Position numbers and translations under genes: made by a program. A DNA stretch of 6,055 nucleotides from an uncultured Selenomonas sp. Lineage in GTDB: Bacteria; Bacillota; Negativicutes; Selenomonadales; Selenomonadaceae. The stretch covers positions 1 through 6,055 of the forward strand of contig CALGGN010000085.1 of assembly GCA_937915915.1 (NCBI GenBank), read 5' to 3'. Below are positions 1 through 6,028 of the stretch, in pieces. Within the stretch, counting starts at the first letter, position 1. The number at the start of each line of letters is the position of its first letter. Below the pieces are notes generated by a model. The model did not search any database. It saw nothing but the letters and a program-made list of their open reading frames with translations, and had not been told where the DNA came from.

Positions 1-43
1 CAGCATGACAGGAAAAGACTCGGCAAGGGCAAAAGGGAATTAA
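1..43 (+). CDS. Possible 3' end of an upstream gene (very short, unrecognised)
   Basis: The frame starting at base 2 is open from the window edge to a TAA at 41-43 and reads SMTGKDSARAKGN. Its codons (GAC, TCG, GCA) resemble those of the genes downstream. The frame starting at base 1 is open further, to a TGA at 115-117, but it is rich in AGA and AGG codons, which the real genes here use little. The base-2 frame is therefore the likelier tail of a same-strand neighbour. Thirteen residues are too few to name a family, and it may be non-coding. Confidence 0.2.
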   Translation, partial: SMTGKDSARAKGN

Positions 44-66
44 TCAGTGTTTCCCAAGATTTTCGC

Positions 67-95
67 TTTCAAAACAGAAGATTTTTTGGTAAGAT
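67..95 (+). promoter_or_regulatory. Weak candidate vegetative promoter for the mreB/mbl gene
   Basis: TAAGAT at 90-95 matches 4 of 6 bases of the sigma-70/sigma-A -10 box. It is directly preceded by TGG at 87-89, which fits an extended -10 (TGn). Seventeen bases upstream lies TTTCAA (67-72), only a 3 of 6 match to the -35 box, which an extended -10 can tolerate. A start near 102 would leave a leader of about 100 bases before the ATG at 205. The match is modest and could be chance. Confidence 0.3.
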
Positions 96-187
96 AGGTG
101 TACTGGAGAAAAAATGAATGGTTTCCGTCCGGATGTTTTCGCTCACCGAGGATGTGGAACGTCATTGCGATACATGAGGATTTTTGA

Positions 188-194
188 AAGGGGA
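188..194 (+). promoter_or_regulatory. Ribosome binding site that decides the mreB/mbl start
   Basis: AAGGGGA lies 10 bases before the ATG at 205. The alternative in-frame TTG at 184 has only GAGGA at 176-180, three bases upstream, which is too close for normal initiation. The ATG at 205 also puts the family's usual N-terminus (a short hydrophobic stretch, then D-x-GIDLGTAN) right at the start of the protein. Confidence 0.65.
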
Positions 195-204
195 AGTTTG
201 GCCT

Positions 205-1227
205 ATGCTTGGCATGTCCATGGACATTGGAATCGATTTGGGCACGGCGAATGTTTTGGTGTATGTGAAGGGGAAGGGCATCGTGCTCCGTGAGCCTTCC
301 GTTGTTGCCGTGGATAAGGACACGAACCGGGTGCTTGCCATCGGGGAGGACGCAAGGAACATGATCGGCAGGACGCCGGGGAACATCGTGGCGATCCGCC
401 CGCTGCGCGGAGGGGTGATCGCGGACTATGATATCACGGAGAATATGTTGCGGTACTTCATTGAAAAGGTGGTGGGGCGGAGCTTTGTGTTCCGCCCGCG
501 TATCATGATCTGCGTTCCGTCCGGCGTGACCATGGTGGAGCAGCGCGCGGTTCAGGAGGCAGCCGAGCAGGCGGGGGCGCGGTACACGCAGCTCATCGAG
601 GAGCCTCTGGCGGCTGCCTTGGGCGCGGGGATGGACATCTCGGAGCCATGCGGCTCCATGGTGGTGGACATCGGCGGAGGCACGACGGACATTGCGGTCA
701 TCAGCCTCGGAGGCATTGTGTCGAGCGCGAGCCTTCGCGTTGCGGGCGACAAATTCGATGAGGATATCATTGCCTATGTGAAACGTGAGTTCAATCTGAT
801 GATCGGCGAGCGTACAGCGGAGGCAATCAAAATGGATGTGGGGGCGGCGTTCCCGACGGCACGCAACGAAAGCATGGAAATACGGGGGCGCGACATGCTG
901 TCGGGCTTGCCCAAGAATTTCCCGATTACGACGGCACAGGCGGCAGAGGCCATGGCGCAGTCCGTGGAACGGGTTTTGGAGTGCGTGAAAAAAGTCTTGG
1001 AGGATACGCCTCCCGAGCTTGCGGCGGACATTATGGATCGCGGCATCATCCTGACGGGGGGCGGTGCCATGCTCTACGGGCTGGATGAGCTCATTCGCAG
1101 GGAGACTGAGATCCCGACGACATTGGCGGAGGATGCGATCTCCTGCGTGGCCATAGGAACGGGCAAGGCGCTGGATTCTTTCGGGAAATTTGACGGCAAG
1201 GCGACCAACGCGAAATATCACGAATAA
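205..1227 (+). CDS. mreB: Rod shape-determining protein, MreB/Mbl family (Mbl-like)
   Basis: This is a bacterial actin homologue. In this family the protein binds ATP, forms filaments on the inner face of the cytoplasmic membrane and guides the lateral peptidoglycan synthesis machinery. The product is 340 residues, the normal length. Visible motifs are phosphate-1 DLGTAN (residues 11-16), the IEEP segment (131-134), phosphate-2 DIGGGTTD (155-162) and the adenosine loop TGGGAM (284-289). The N-terminal hydrophobic residues (MLGM) fit membrane attachment. From memory, stretches such as GIDLGTANVL, GRTPGNIVAIRPL and RDMLSGLP resemble Bacillus Mbl more than MreB, and the following rod genes match the mbl-flhO-flhP order, so mbl is a fair alternative symbol. 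An in-frame TTG at 184 would add seven residues but is poorly spaced from a ribosome site. No mreC or mreD follows, another Mbl-like trait. The family assignment is firm; the paralogue name is less so. Confidence 0.95.
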   Translation: MLGMSMDIGIDLGTANVLVYVKGKGIVLREPSVVAVDKDTNRVLAIGEDARNMIGRTPGNIVAIRPLRGGVIADYDITENMLRYFIEKVVGRSFVFRPRIMICVPSGVTMVEQRAVQEAAEQAGARYTQLIEEPLAAALGAGMDISEPCGSMVVDIGGGTTDIAVISLGGIVSSASLRVAGDKFDEDIIAYVKREFNLMIGERTAEAIKMDVGAAFPTARNESMEIRGRDMLSGLPKNFPITTAQAAEAMAQSVERVLECVKKVLEDTPPELAADIMDRGIILTGGGAMLYGLDELIRRETEIPTTLAEDAISCVAIGTGKALDSFGKFDGKATNAKYHE

Positions 1228-1327
1228 ATTTCTAATCTTCGATTTCGTGGCAGGAATTTCTGATTTTTTGGTGAAGAGTATTCTGTAGTGTTTGAGTTTT
1301 GATTGGCTTTCGATGGGGTGAGAGACG
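1228..1327 (+). other. Intergenic region between the mreB/mbl gene and flgF
   Basis: This 100-base AT-rich gap has no hairpin plus T-run that would serve as a terminator. It holds GATTTTTTGGT at 1262-1272, which is also present upstream of the mreB/mbl gene at 80-90, and a TATTCT at 1279-1284 that could be a poor -10 box without a recognisable -35. I looked for a sigma-28 site and found none with proper spacing. GGGGTGAG at 1315-1322 is the flgF ribosome site. Read-through from the mreB/mbl gene or a weak local promoter could both supply flgF. Confidence 0.4.
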
Positions 1328-2155
1328 ATGTGGCGCGGACTTTATACGGCTGCTTCCGGCATGATTACGGAGACGAAGCGTACAGACACGATTGCAAACA
1401 ATCTGGCGAATGCTGATACCTCCGGCTATAAGCGGGATCTGGCAATCAGCGGCGAGTTTGAGAAGATGTTGATCAAGCGCATCAATGACTATGATGAGAG
1501 ATATGACATCACGGCATTCAAGGGGTTCCATGTGGGAGACTCCCGCCCGCGGGTAGGGGATCTGGGCATGGGGTCCTATATCGATGAAATTGCGACGGAT
1601 CTCGGGCAGGGAGCCATGGAGACTACCGGCAACCAGCTGGATGTAGCGATTTCGGGGAATGGGTATTTCGCTGTGCAGACGCCGGAAGGCGTACGCTATA
1701 CCAGGGACGGAGCCTTTTTCCGCAGTGCCGCCAACGGACAGCTGCAGACGACGCTGGGGCAGCCGGTGCTGAACCGGCAGGGGCGTCCGATCAATATTCC
1801 GCAGAATGCGACGAGCATCAGCTTTGGCCCGAAGGGTGAGGTTTTTGTGCATCAGGCGGGCGGCGATCCGCCTCCGCTTGCACTGATCGGCCAACTGCAG
1901 TTCGTGGAATTCGATGACCGCAGGGCGTTGCTGAAGCAGGGCAACAATCTCTGGCGTCCCCAGGAGGGAGCGCAGCCCCGGCCGGCGACAGGCACGATCG
2001 AGCAGGGTGTGCTGGAGCGCTCCAACGCGAATGTCGTGGAGGAAATGGTGGAGCTTGTGAATAATTATCGTATCTATGAAGCAGGCTCGAAAGCTGTGGT
2101 TTCCCAGGATGAACTGCTGGACAAGGCGGTCAACGAAGTCGGGCGGCTGAGTTGA
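1328..2155 (+). CDS. flgF: Flagellar rod protein FlgF (FlhO-type)
   Basis: This is a rod protein of the flagellar basal body, exported by the flagellar type III apparatus (no Sec signal) and placed in the proximal rod in the periplasm. The 275-residue product has the N-terminal rod signature SGM (residues 10-12) and IANNLANADTSGYKR (22-36). The central D1-type region contains LDVAISGNGYFAVQTPEGVRYTRDG (104-128), and the C-terminal rod/hook helix contains ANVVEEMVELVNNYRIYEAGSKAV (234-257 region). Both terminal coiled-coil segments expected of an axial protein are present. A good ribosome site precedes the ATG by about six bases. The order after an Mbl-like gene and before flgG mirrors Bacillus flhO. 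Rod and hook proteins are mutually similar, so the FlgF label rests on context, on length, and on the lack of the FlgG-specific insert seen in the next gene. Confidence 0.88.
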   Translation: MWRGLYTAASGMITETKRTDTIANNLANADTSGYKRDLAISGEFEKMLIKRINDYDERYDITAFKGFHVGDSRPRVGDLGMGSYIDEIATDLGQGAMETTGNQLDVAISGNGYFAVQTPEGVRYTRDGAFFRSAANGQLQTTLGQPVLNRQGRPINIPQNATSISFGPKGEVFVHQAGGDPPPLALIGQLQFVEFDDRRALLKQGNNLWRPQEGAQPRPATGTIEQGVLERSNANVVEEMVELVNNYRIYEAGSKAVVSQDELLDKAVNEVGRLS

Positions 2156-2179
2156 TTTGATGAAATTGTGGATTTCACT

Positions 2180-2206
2180 TAAGGAATCTGCTCTTTTCTC
2201 CGATAC
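2180..2206 (+). promoter_or_regulatory. Candidate sigma-28 (SigD/FliA) promoter for flgG and downstream genes
   Basis: TAAGGAAT (2180-2187) and TCCGATAC (2199-2206) are separated by exactly 11 bases. This is the layout of the enterobacterial sigma-28 consensus TAAAGTTT-N11-GCCGATAA. The core -35 matches 3 of 4 (TAAG against TAAA), and the -10 keeps CCGATA. Initiation near 2213 would give a leader of about 50 bases before the flgG ATG. The site sits in the only sizeable gap inside the flagellar block. As I recall, Bacillus flhO-flhP are also SigD-dependent. No transcription data are available here. Confidence 0.6.
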
Positions 2207-2262
2207 ATCAATGAGTAGGTTTTTCCCTCGTACCATTGCAATGAAATGGAGGCTCATAGCAT

Positions 2263-3054
2263 ATGATGAGAGCACTTTGGTCTGCGGCCTCGGGAATGAA
2301 GGGCGAGCAGACGAATATGGATGTCATTTCGCACAATATCGCAAATGTCAATACCTATGGCGGGAAGAAGGTTCGTGCGGAATTCCAGGATCTGATCTAT
2401 CAGACGCTGCGGGACGCAGGCGCGGCGAGCGGCGCGGATTCGCAGTATCCGACCGGGCTGCAGATCGGTCTTGGTACGCGTGTCGCGGCGACGAACCGCA
2501 TCTTTTCACAAGGACCGCTGCAGACCACGGACAATCCGACGGATATCGGCATTCAAGGAGAGGGGTTCTTCCGCATTACGATGCCGGACGGAACGACGGC
2601 CTATACGCGCGATGGGTCCTTCAAGCTGGATTCGAACCGCCGCATGGTCACGACGGATGGCTATCCTCTGGCGGACGGCATTACGATTGATGAGAATGCA
2701 CCGAGCGATTCTATCGTTATTTCCGGCGATGGGCGCGTTTCCTACACACCGGCAGGCGGCACGCAGACCGAGGCCGGGCAGATTACGCTGGCCCGCTTCG
2801 TGAATCCCTCAGGACTTACCTCCATTGGCAAGAATCTGTTCATCGTATCGGAGGCATCCGGGGATGCTATCGAGGGCAACCCAGGCGAGGACGGCGCAGG
2901 GACTTTGACGCAGGCGACGCTGGAGATGTCCACGGTACAGATCGTGGATGAAATGGTGAACATGATCGTGGCGCAGCGCGCTTACGAGTCGAATTCCAAG
3001 GCGGTCATCACGTCGGATTCCATGCTGGAAGTCGCGAACGGGTTGAAGCGCTGA
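2263..3054 (+). CDS. flgG: Flagellar distal rod protein FlgG
   Basis: This axial protein forms the distal rod that crosses the periplasm through the P and L rings to the hook. The 263-residue product matches the family's usual length of about 260. MMRALWSAASGM opens the protein, and the N-terminal helix ends in HNIANVN. Residues 46-63, starting YQTLR and ending QYP, correspond to the FlgG-specific insert that distinguishes FlgG from FlgF and the hook protein; they are followed by GLQIG. IGIQGEGFFRI (95-105) and YTRDGSF (114-120) mark the central domain. The C-terminal helix has VDEMVNMIVAQRAYESNSKAV (228-248). TGGAGG (2247-2252) lies 10 bases before the ATG at 2263; the next ATG at 2266 is less well spaced. 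The stop overlaps the flgA start. One oddity is NTYGGKK where the family usually has NT-x-G-F/Y-K. Confidence 0.95.
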   Translation: MMRALWSAASGMKGEQTNMDVISHNIANVNTYGGKKVRAEFQDLIYQTLRDAGAASGADSQYPTGLQIGLGTRVAATNRIFSQGPLQTTDNPTDIGIQGEGFFRITMPDGTTAYTRDGSFKLDSNRRMVTTDGYPLADGITIDENAPSDSIVISGDGRVSYTPAGGTQTEAGQITLARFVNPSGLTSIGKNLFIVSEASGDAIEGNPGEDGAGTLTQATLEMSTVQIVDEMVNMIVAQRAYESNSKAVITSDSMLEVANGLKR

Positions 3055-3818
3055 TGCTTTGCAGGCTCTCCGCTGTTCTTGTTTTCGCACTGCTCATGGT
3101 CTTTGCAGCCTTCCCCCCTGGAATCGCGGGGGCAGTATATGGCGGCGGGACGCAGGAGGAACTCTATCCTCAAAAGCTGCCGGCGGATTATCTGGATGCT
3201 CTGGCGCAGGAAAAATTCGAGGCGGAGCTCTCGGAACGCGGCGAGACGCGCAGGCATACGCTGCGTCTTGCCAAGACTTTGCAGGAGATGAGCTGTCCCG
3301 TTGGTCGGCTCATCTGCGAGGTGGATCTCGCGAAGGAAATCCGCTATGGAGGCGTCACGCCTGTGAACATACGGGTGTATGTGGATGATGTTCTCTATCG
3401 GAAAGTCGTGGCCTATTACGAGCTGCATGTGTATGATGCGCTTTTGACCGCGGTGCATGATCTGCCTGTCGAATCCACCGTGAAGCCTGCGGATGTGCGC
3501 GTCCAAGAGCAGGAAGTGGAAAGCGGCGCGAAGACTTATCTGACGGACTGGAAACAGATCGGGGACAGAGTGCCGGCGAGAATCATCCGCGCAGGTACGG
3601 CAATCACGGAAAACATGCTTCAGAATCCGTTGGTGCTGGATGTGGGATCTCCTGTGACGATCATTTCGAATTACAACGGCGTGGAGATCCGGACGGAAGG
3701 CATAGCCATGCAGCGAGGGCGCGTGGGAAAAGTGATACGCGTGAGAAATGCGCGTTCCGCAAAGGTACTGCGGTGCAGGGTGCTGGATGCTGCCAACGTG
3801 GAGGTCTTGCAGAAGTGA
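3054..3818 (+). CDS. flgA: Flagellar P-ring assembly chaperone FlgA
   Basis: FlgA is a periplasmic chaperone needed for P-ring (FlgI) assembly. The 254-residue product starts with a Sec signal peptide: a hydrophobic core at about residues 6-20 and a probable signal peptidase I cut after AGA (25-27). The N-terminal half is a divergent domain carrying two close cysteines (81 and 88). A SAF-type domain follows at about 125-190 (DLPVESTVKPADVR, then RIIRAGTAITENML). The C-terminal FlgA domain at about 195-253 includes SPVTIISNYNGVEI, GIAMQRGRVGKVIRVRN and a final DAANVEVL. Its ATG shares one base with the flgG stop (TGATG), and only a weak ribosome site precedes it, so translation is probably coupled to flgG. 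Its position ahead of flgH and flgI fits its role. Confidence 0.92.
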   Translation: MLCRLSAVLVFALLMVFAAFPPGIAGAVYGGGTQEELYPQKLPADYLDALAQEKFEAELSERGETRRHTLRLAKTLQEMSCPVGRLICEVDLAKEIRYGGVTPVNIRVYVDDVLYRKVVAYYELHVYDALLTAVHDLPVESTVKPADVRVQEQEVESGAKTYLTDWKQIGDRVPARIIRAGTAITENMLQNPLVLDVGSPVTIISNYNGVEIRTEGIAMQRGRVGKVIRVRNARSAKVLRCRVLDAANVEVLQK

Positions 3819-3854
3819 CGGAGATTGATTTTTGAATAGTGCAGGTGGGCAGAA

Positions 3855-4457
3855 ATGAAGAGACATCGAATATACAGCTTCGTGGCTGCGGGGCTGCTGG
3901 GAATTTCCGTGTTCGCGGGTGCTCCGCTGATGGCGGGGGCGCAGTCCCTGTGGGCGGATAACAATAATACATGGAGCCTTTATTCGGATCACAAGGCACG
4001 GGGCATTGGGGACATCCTGACGGTCATCATCAGCGAGTCCACCCGTACGACGACCAATAAATCCATGAGCAATTCCAAAGAAGGCAGTACGACGCTTGGT
4101 GCAGGAACCGGGATTTTCAGCTTCTTGGAAGCGGCAGGCGCCAGTCAGTCGGATGAGTTCACCGCCAATGGCGCGGCCAGCGCGGTGAATTCCGTATCGG
4201 GGCGCATCACGGTGACGGTGGTGGATGTGGAACCGAACGGAAATTTCGTTGTGGAGGGGACGCAGTCCATTTGGCAGAACCGGGACGAGCATAAAATCAC
4301 GTTCCGCGGGATCGTCAGGCCGCGGGATATATCGGCCGCGAATACCGTTGCATCCAGTTTGGTGGCGGATGCAACCGTGCATTTCGATGGCAAAGGCCCA
4401 TTGAATGCGAAGCAGCGGCAGGGCATCCTGACACAGATTTTGAATTTCCTGTTCTGA
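3855..4457 (+). CDS. flgH: Flagellar L-ring protein FlgH (non-lipoprotein form)
   Basis: FlgH forms the L ring, the outer-membrane bushing around the distal rod. The 200-residue product carries an N-terminal signal: basic MKRHR, a hydrophobic stretch at about 8-24, and a likely signal peptidase I site after AGA (27-29). Family regions visible are SLYSDHKARGIGDILTVII (41-59), the S/T-rich linker ESTRTTTNKS (61-70), SGRITVTVVDVEPNGNFVVEG (115-135), FRGIVRPRDISAANTV (150-165) and the C-terminal ILTQILNFLF. Proteobacterial FlgH is a lipoprotein, but this protein contains no cysteine at all, so it cannot be lipidated at a lipobox. AGGTGG (3843-3848) precedes the ATG by six bases. The gene is evidence that the host has an outer membrane. 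Confidence 0.95.
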   Translation: MKRHRIYSFVAAGLLGISVFAGAPLMAGAQSLWADNNNTWSLYSDHKARGIGDILTVIISESTRTTTNKSMSNSKEGSTTLGAGTGIFSFLEAAGASQSDEFTANGAASAVNSVSGRITVTVVDVEPNGNFVVEGTQSIWQNRDEHKITFRGIVRPRDISAANTVASSLVADATVHFDGKGPLNAKQRQGILTQILNFLF

Positions 4458-4474
4458 TATTTGGAGGGAATGCA

Positions 4475-5590
4475 ATGAGGAAATGGATTGCTGCGATGAC
4501 GGCGGCCTGCTGCCTACTGAGTTTCAGCAGCGTTGCGCTGGCGGACTCGGCGGTGAGCCGCATCAAGGACATCGCGAAAGTACAGGGCGTGCGGTCCAAC
4601 CAGCTCATGGGTTATGGCTTGGTGGTGGGCCTCAAAGGGACCGGCGACAAGGCGTCCAAGAGTTCGGAAATGGTCCAGGCGATTGCGAATATGTTGGAAA
4701 ATTACGGTCTGACCGTCAATGTTGCCAATCTGGATCCCAAGAATGTTGCGGCCGTCATGGTGACGGCGACCCTTCCCCCCTTTGTGCGGGAAGGCGATAC
4801 GATTGACGTGACGGTTTCCGCTATGGGCGAGGCGAAGAGCATCCAGGGCGGGACGCTGCTGCAGACGCCCTTGCGCGCGGCGAACGGCGAGGTCTATGCG
4901 GTAGCCCAGGGAGCTGTTTCCACGGGCGGTTTTGAGGCAGGAAGCGGCTCTGGCTCCACGGCGACCAAGAATTTCCCGACGGTGGGCACGACGGCAAACG
5001 GAGCGATTGTGGAGCGCAGCGTGGAGGACACGCTCGGGACGAACGGGACGCTTGCGCTGTCCCTTTCCCGGTCGGATTTCACAACGGCGTCGCGGGTGGC
5101 GAACACGATCAACGCCATGTACGGTGGGATTGCCCGTGCCTCCAATCCGGGGCGCATCGATATCACAATCCCTCCCTTTTATCGCAATGATGTGGTAGGC
5201 TTCGTGGCGAGCATCGAGTCGCTTCCCATCATGACGGACAATATCGCGAAGGTGGTCCTGAACGAGCGTACCGGAACGATCGTCATGGGCGGCAATGTGA
5301 CCGTGGATGAGTGCGCGATCACGCAGGGCGGCCTGATGATCAAGGTGACACGCGATACGGAGGTGGATCAGCCGGCGCCCTTCACCTATGGCAGCACCAT
5401 GGTGACGCAGAACGACAACACGGAGGTTTCGGAAGCGCCATCGAGCAGCATTGTGCTTCCGGCGACCTCGAATATCAGCGATATCGTGGGTGCCCTCAAT
5501 GCCGTGGGGGCAACGCCGCGGGATACGATTTCTATTCTGCAGGCGATGAAGGCCGCAGGCGCGATCCATGCGGAATTGGAACTCATTTGA
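4475..5590 (+). CDS. flgI: Flagellar P-ring protein FlgI
   Basis: FlgI is the periplasmic P-ring subunit, which surrounds the rod within the peptidoglycan layer. The 371-residue product is the usual length. A Sec signal spans about residues 1-23, with a probable cut after ALA (21-23). Strong family blocks follow: RIKDIAKVQGVRSNQLMGYG (29-48), VVGLKGTGDK (50-59), the KNVAAVMVTATLPPF segment, GDTIDVTVSAMGEAKSIQGG, NGAIVER, and near the end a DIVGALNAVGATPRDTISIL segment that leads into ALKAAGA-like MKAAGAIHAELELI. A linker with GSGSGS sits near the middle. The mature protein has only one cysteine (residue 280), so the intramolecular disulfide known in E. coli FlgI cannot form. GGAGGG (4463-4468) lies six bases before the ATG. 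It is 17 bases after flgH and next to its chaperone gene flgA. Confidence 0.97.
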   Translation: MRKWIAAMTAACCLLSFSSVALADSAVSRIKDIAKVQGVRSNQLMGYGLVVGLKGTGDKASKSSEMVQAIANMLENYGLTVNVANLDPKNVAAVMVTATLPPFVREGDTIDVTVSAMGEAKSIQGGTLLQTPLRAANGEVYAVAQGAVSTGGFEAGSGSGSTATKNFPTVGTTANGAIVERSVEDTLGTNGTLALSLSRSDFTTASRVANTINAMYGGIARASNPGRIDITIPPFYRNDVVGFVASIESLPIMTDNIAKVVLNERTGTIVMGGNVTVDECAITQGGLMIKVTRDTEVDQPAPFTYGSTMVTQNDNTEVSEAPSSSIVLPATSNISDIVGALNAVGATPRDTISILQAMKAAGAIHAELELI

Positions 5591-5602
5591 TGGGAGGAGC
5601 CT

Positions 5603-6028
5603 ATGCAGATACAGCCACTCAGCGCCGGGCTCGGCGTGACGAATTCGACCTATGATGCCGCAGCTTCTGCGGCGGAACATGCAAAGTTCTCGGAGGAGCT
5701 TCGCAAGGTGCAGCAGCAGGCGGAGGCATCGTCTTCTTCCCAAACGGACATCGAGGCGCAGAAGCGCCGTGAAAAGCTGAAAGAAGCATGCGAGGGCTTT
5801 GAGGCGATGTTCATGAATATGATGTATCGGGAAATGCGCAATACGGTTCCCGAGGGCGGATTGTTCAAGAAGTCAAACGCCATGAACATCTTTGAGGATA
5901 TGCGTGATACGGAGCTGATGAAAGTTGCGGCAAAGGGTGGCGGCATCGGGTTGGCCGATATGCTTTACAAGCAGCTCTCGCCGCAGGTGGAAAGCCAGAT
6001 TAAGGAACTGGCAATAAATAAATTTTAA
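5603..6028 (+). CDS. flgJ: Single-domain rod-binding protein FlgJ
   Basis: FlgJ-type rod-binding proteins act in the periplasm as a cap or scaffold during rod assembly. The 141-residue product has an Ala/Gln/Ser-rich, probably helical N-terminal segment (about 17-48) and then the rod-binding domain at about 58-126. Its hallmarks are LKEACEGFEAMFMNMMYREMR (59-79), IFEDMRDTELMKVAA (96-110) and GGGIGLADMLYKQL (112-125). The C-terminal muramidase domain of the roughly 310-residue enterobacterial FlgJ is absent, and the frame ends cleanly, so this is the short form common outside gamma- and betaproteobacteria rather than a truncation. No signal peptide is seen, as expected for export by the flagellar apparatus. 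GGGAGGAG (5592-5599) gives a very strong ribosome site, 12 bases after flgI. Confidence 0.93.
   Translation: MQIQPLSAGLGVTNSTYDAAASAAEHAKFSEELRKVQQQAEASSSSQTDIEAQKRREKLKEACEGFEAMFMNMMYREMRNTVPEGGLFKKSNAMNIFEDMRDTELMKVAAKGGGIGLADMLYKQLSPQVESQIKELAINKF

Noticed and set aside
114..293. Small forward frame starting at an ATG with a GGAG five bases upstream, about 59 codons
   Set aside because: Two thirds of it overlaps the mreB/mbl coding sequence in another frame, its product (rich in His, Gly and Trp) resembles no family I know, and the overlapped part is fully explained by that gene. A leader peptide cannot be excluded but has no positive support.
40..1221. Long reverse-strand open frame opposite the mreB/mbl gene
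   Set aside because: It is a shadow of a GC-rich forward gene: low-complexity, Arg/His-rich product, no recognisable domain and no independent ribosome site.
1237..1316. CGAT-containing sites before flgF considered as sigma-28 -10 elements
   Set aside because: Neither TTCGATTT (about 1238-1245) nor TTCGATGG (1309-1316) has a TAAA-like -35 at the correct distance.
2234..2243. Perfect 10-base palindrome CATTGCAATG between the promoter candidate and flgG
   Set aside because: Several perfect 10-base palindromes are expected by chance in 6 kb, and it extends no further on either side.
2157..2690. Forward frame starting right after flgF and overlapping flgG
   Set aside because: Its first part is the intergenic gap and the rest is flgG read in another frame. 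The gap contains the flgG promoter candidate and ribosome site instead.
4322..4341. Imperfect inverted repeat around GATATATC inside flgH
   Set aside because: It encodes the conserved RPRDISAAN segment of FlgH, and its stem is only five pairs, so coding constraint explains it.
2982..4475. 497-codon reverse-strand open frame across flgA and flgH
   Set aside because: It runs across two well-identified forward genes and gives an Arg/His/Pro-rich product typical of an antisense shadow frame.
4514..5743. Long reverse-strand open frame opposite flgI
   Set aside because: Same reasons: an antisense shadow of a strongly conserved forward gene.
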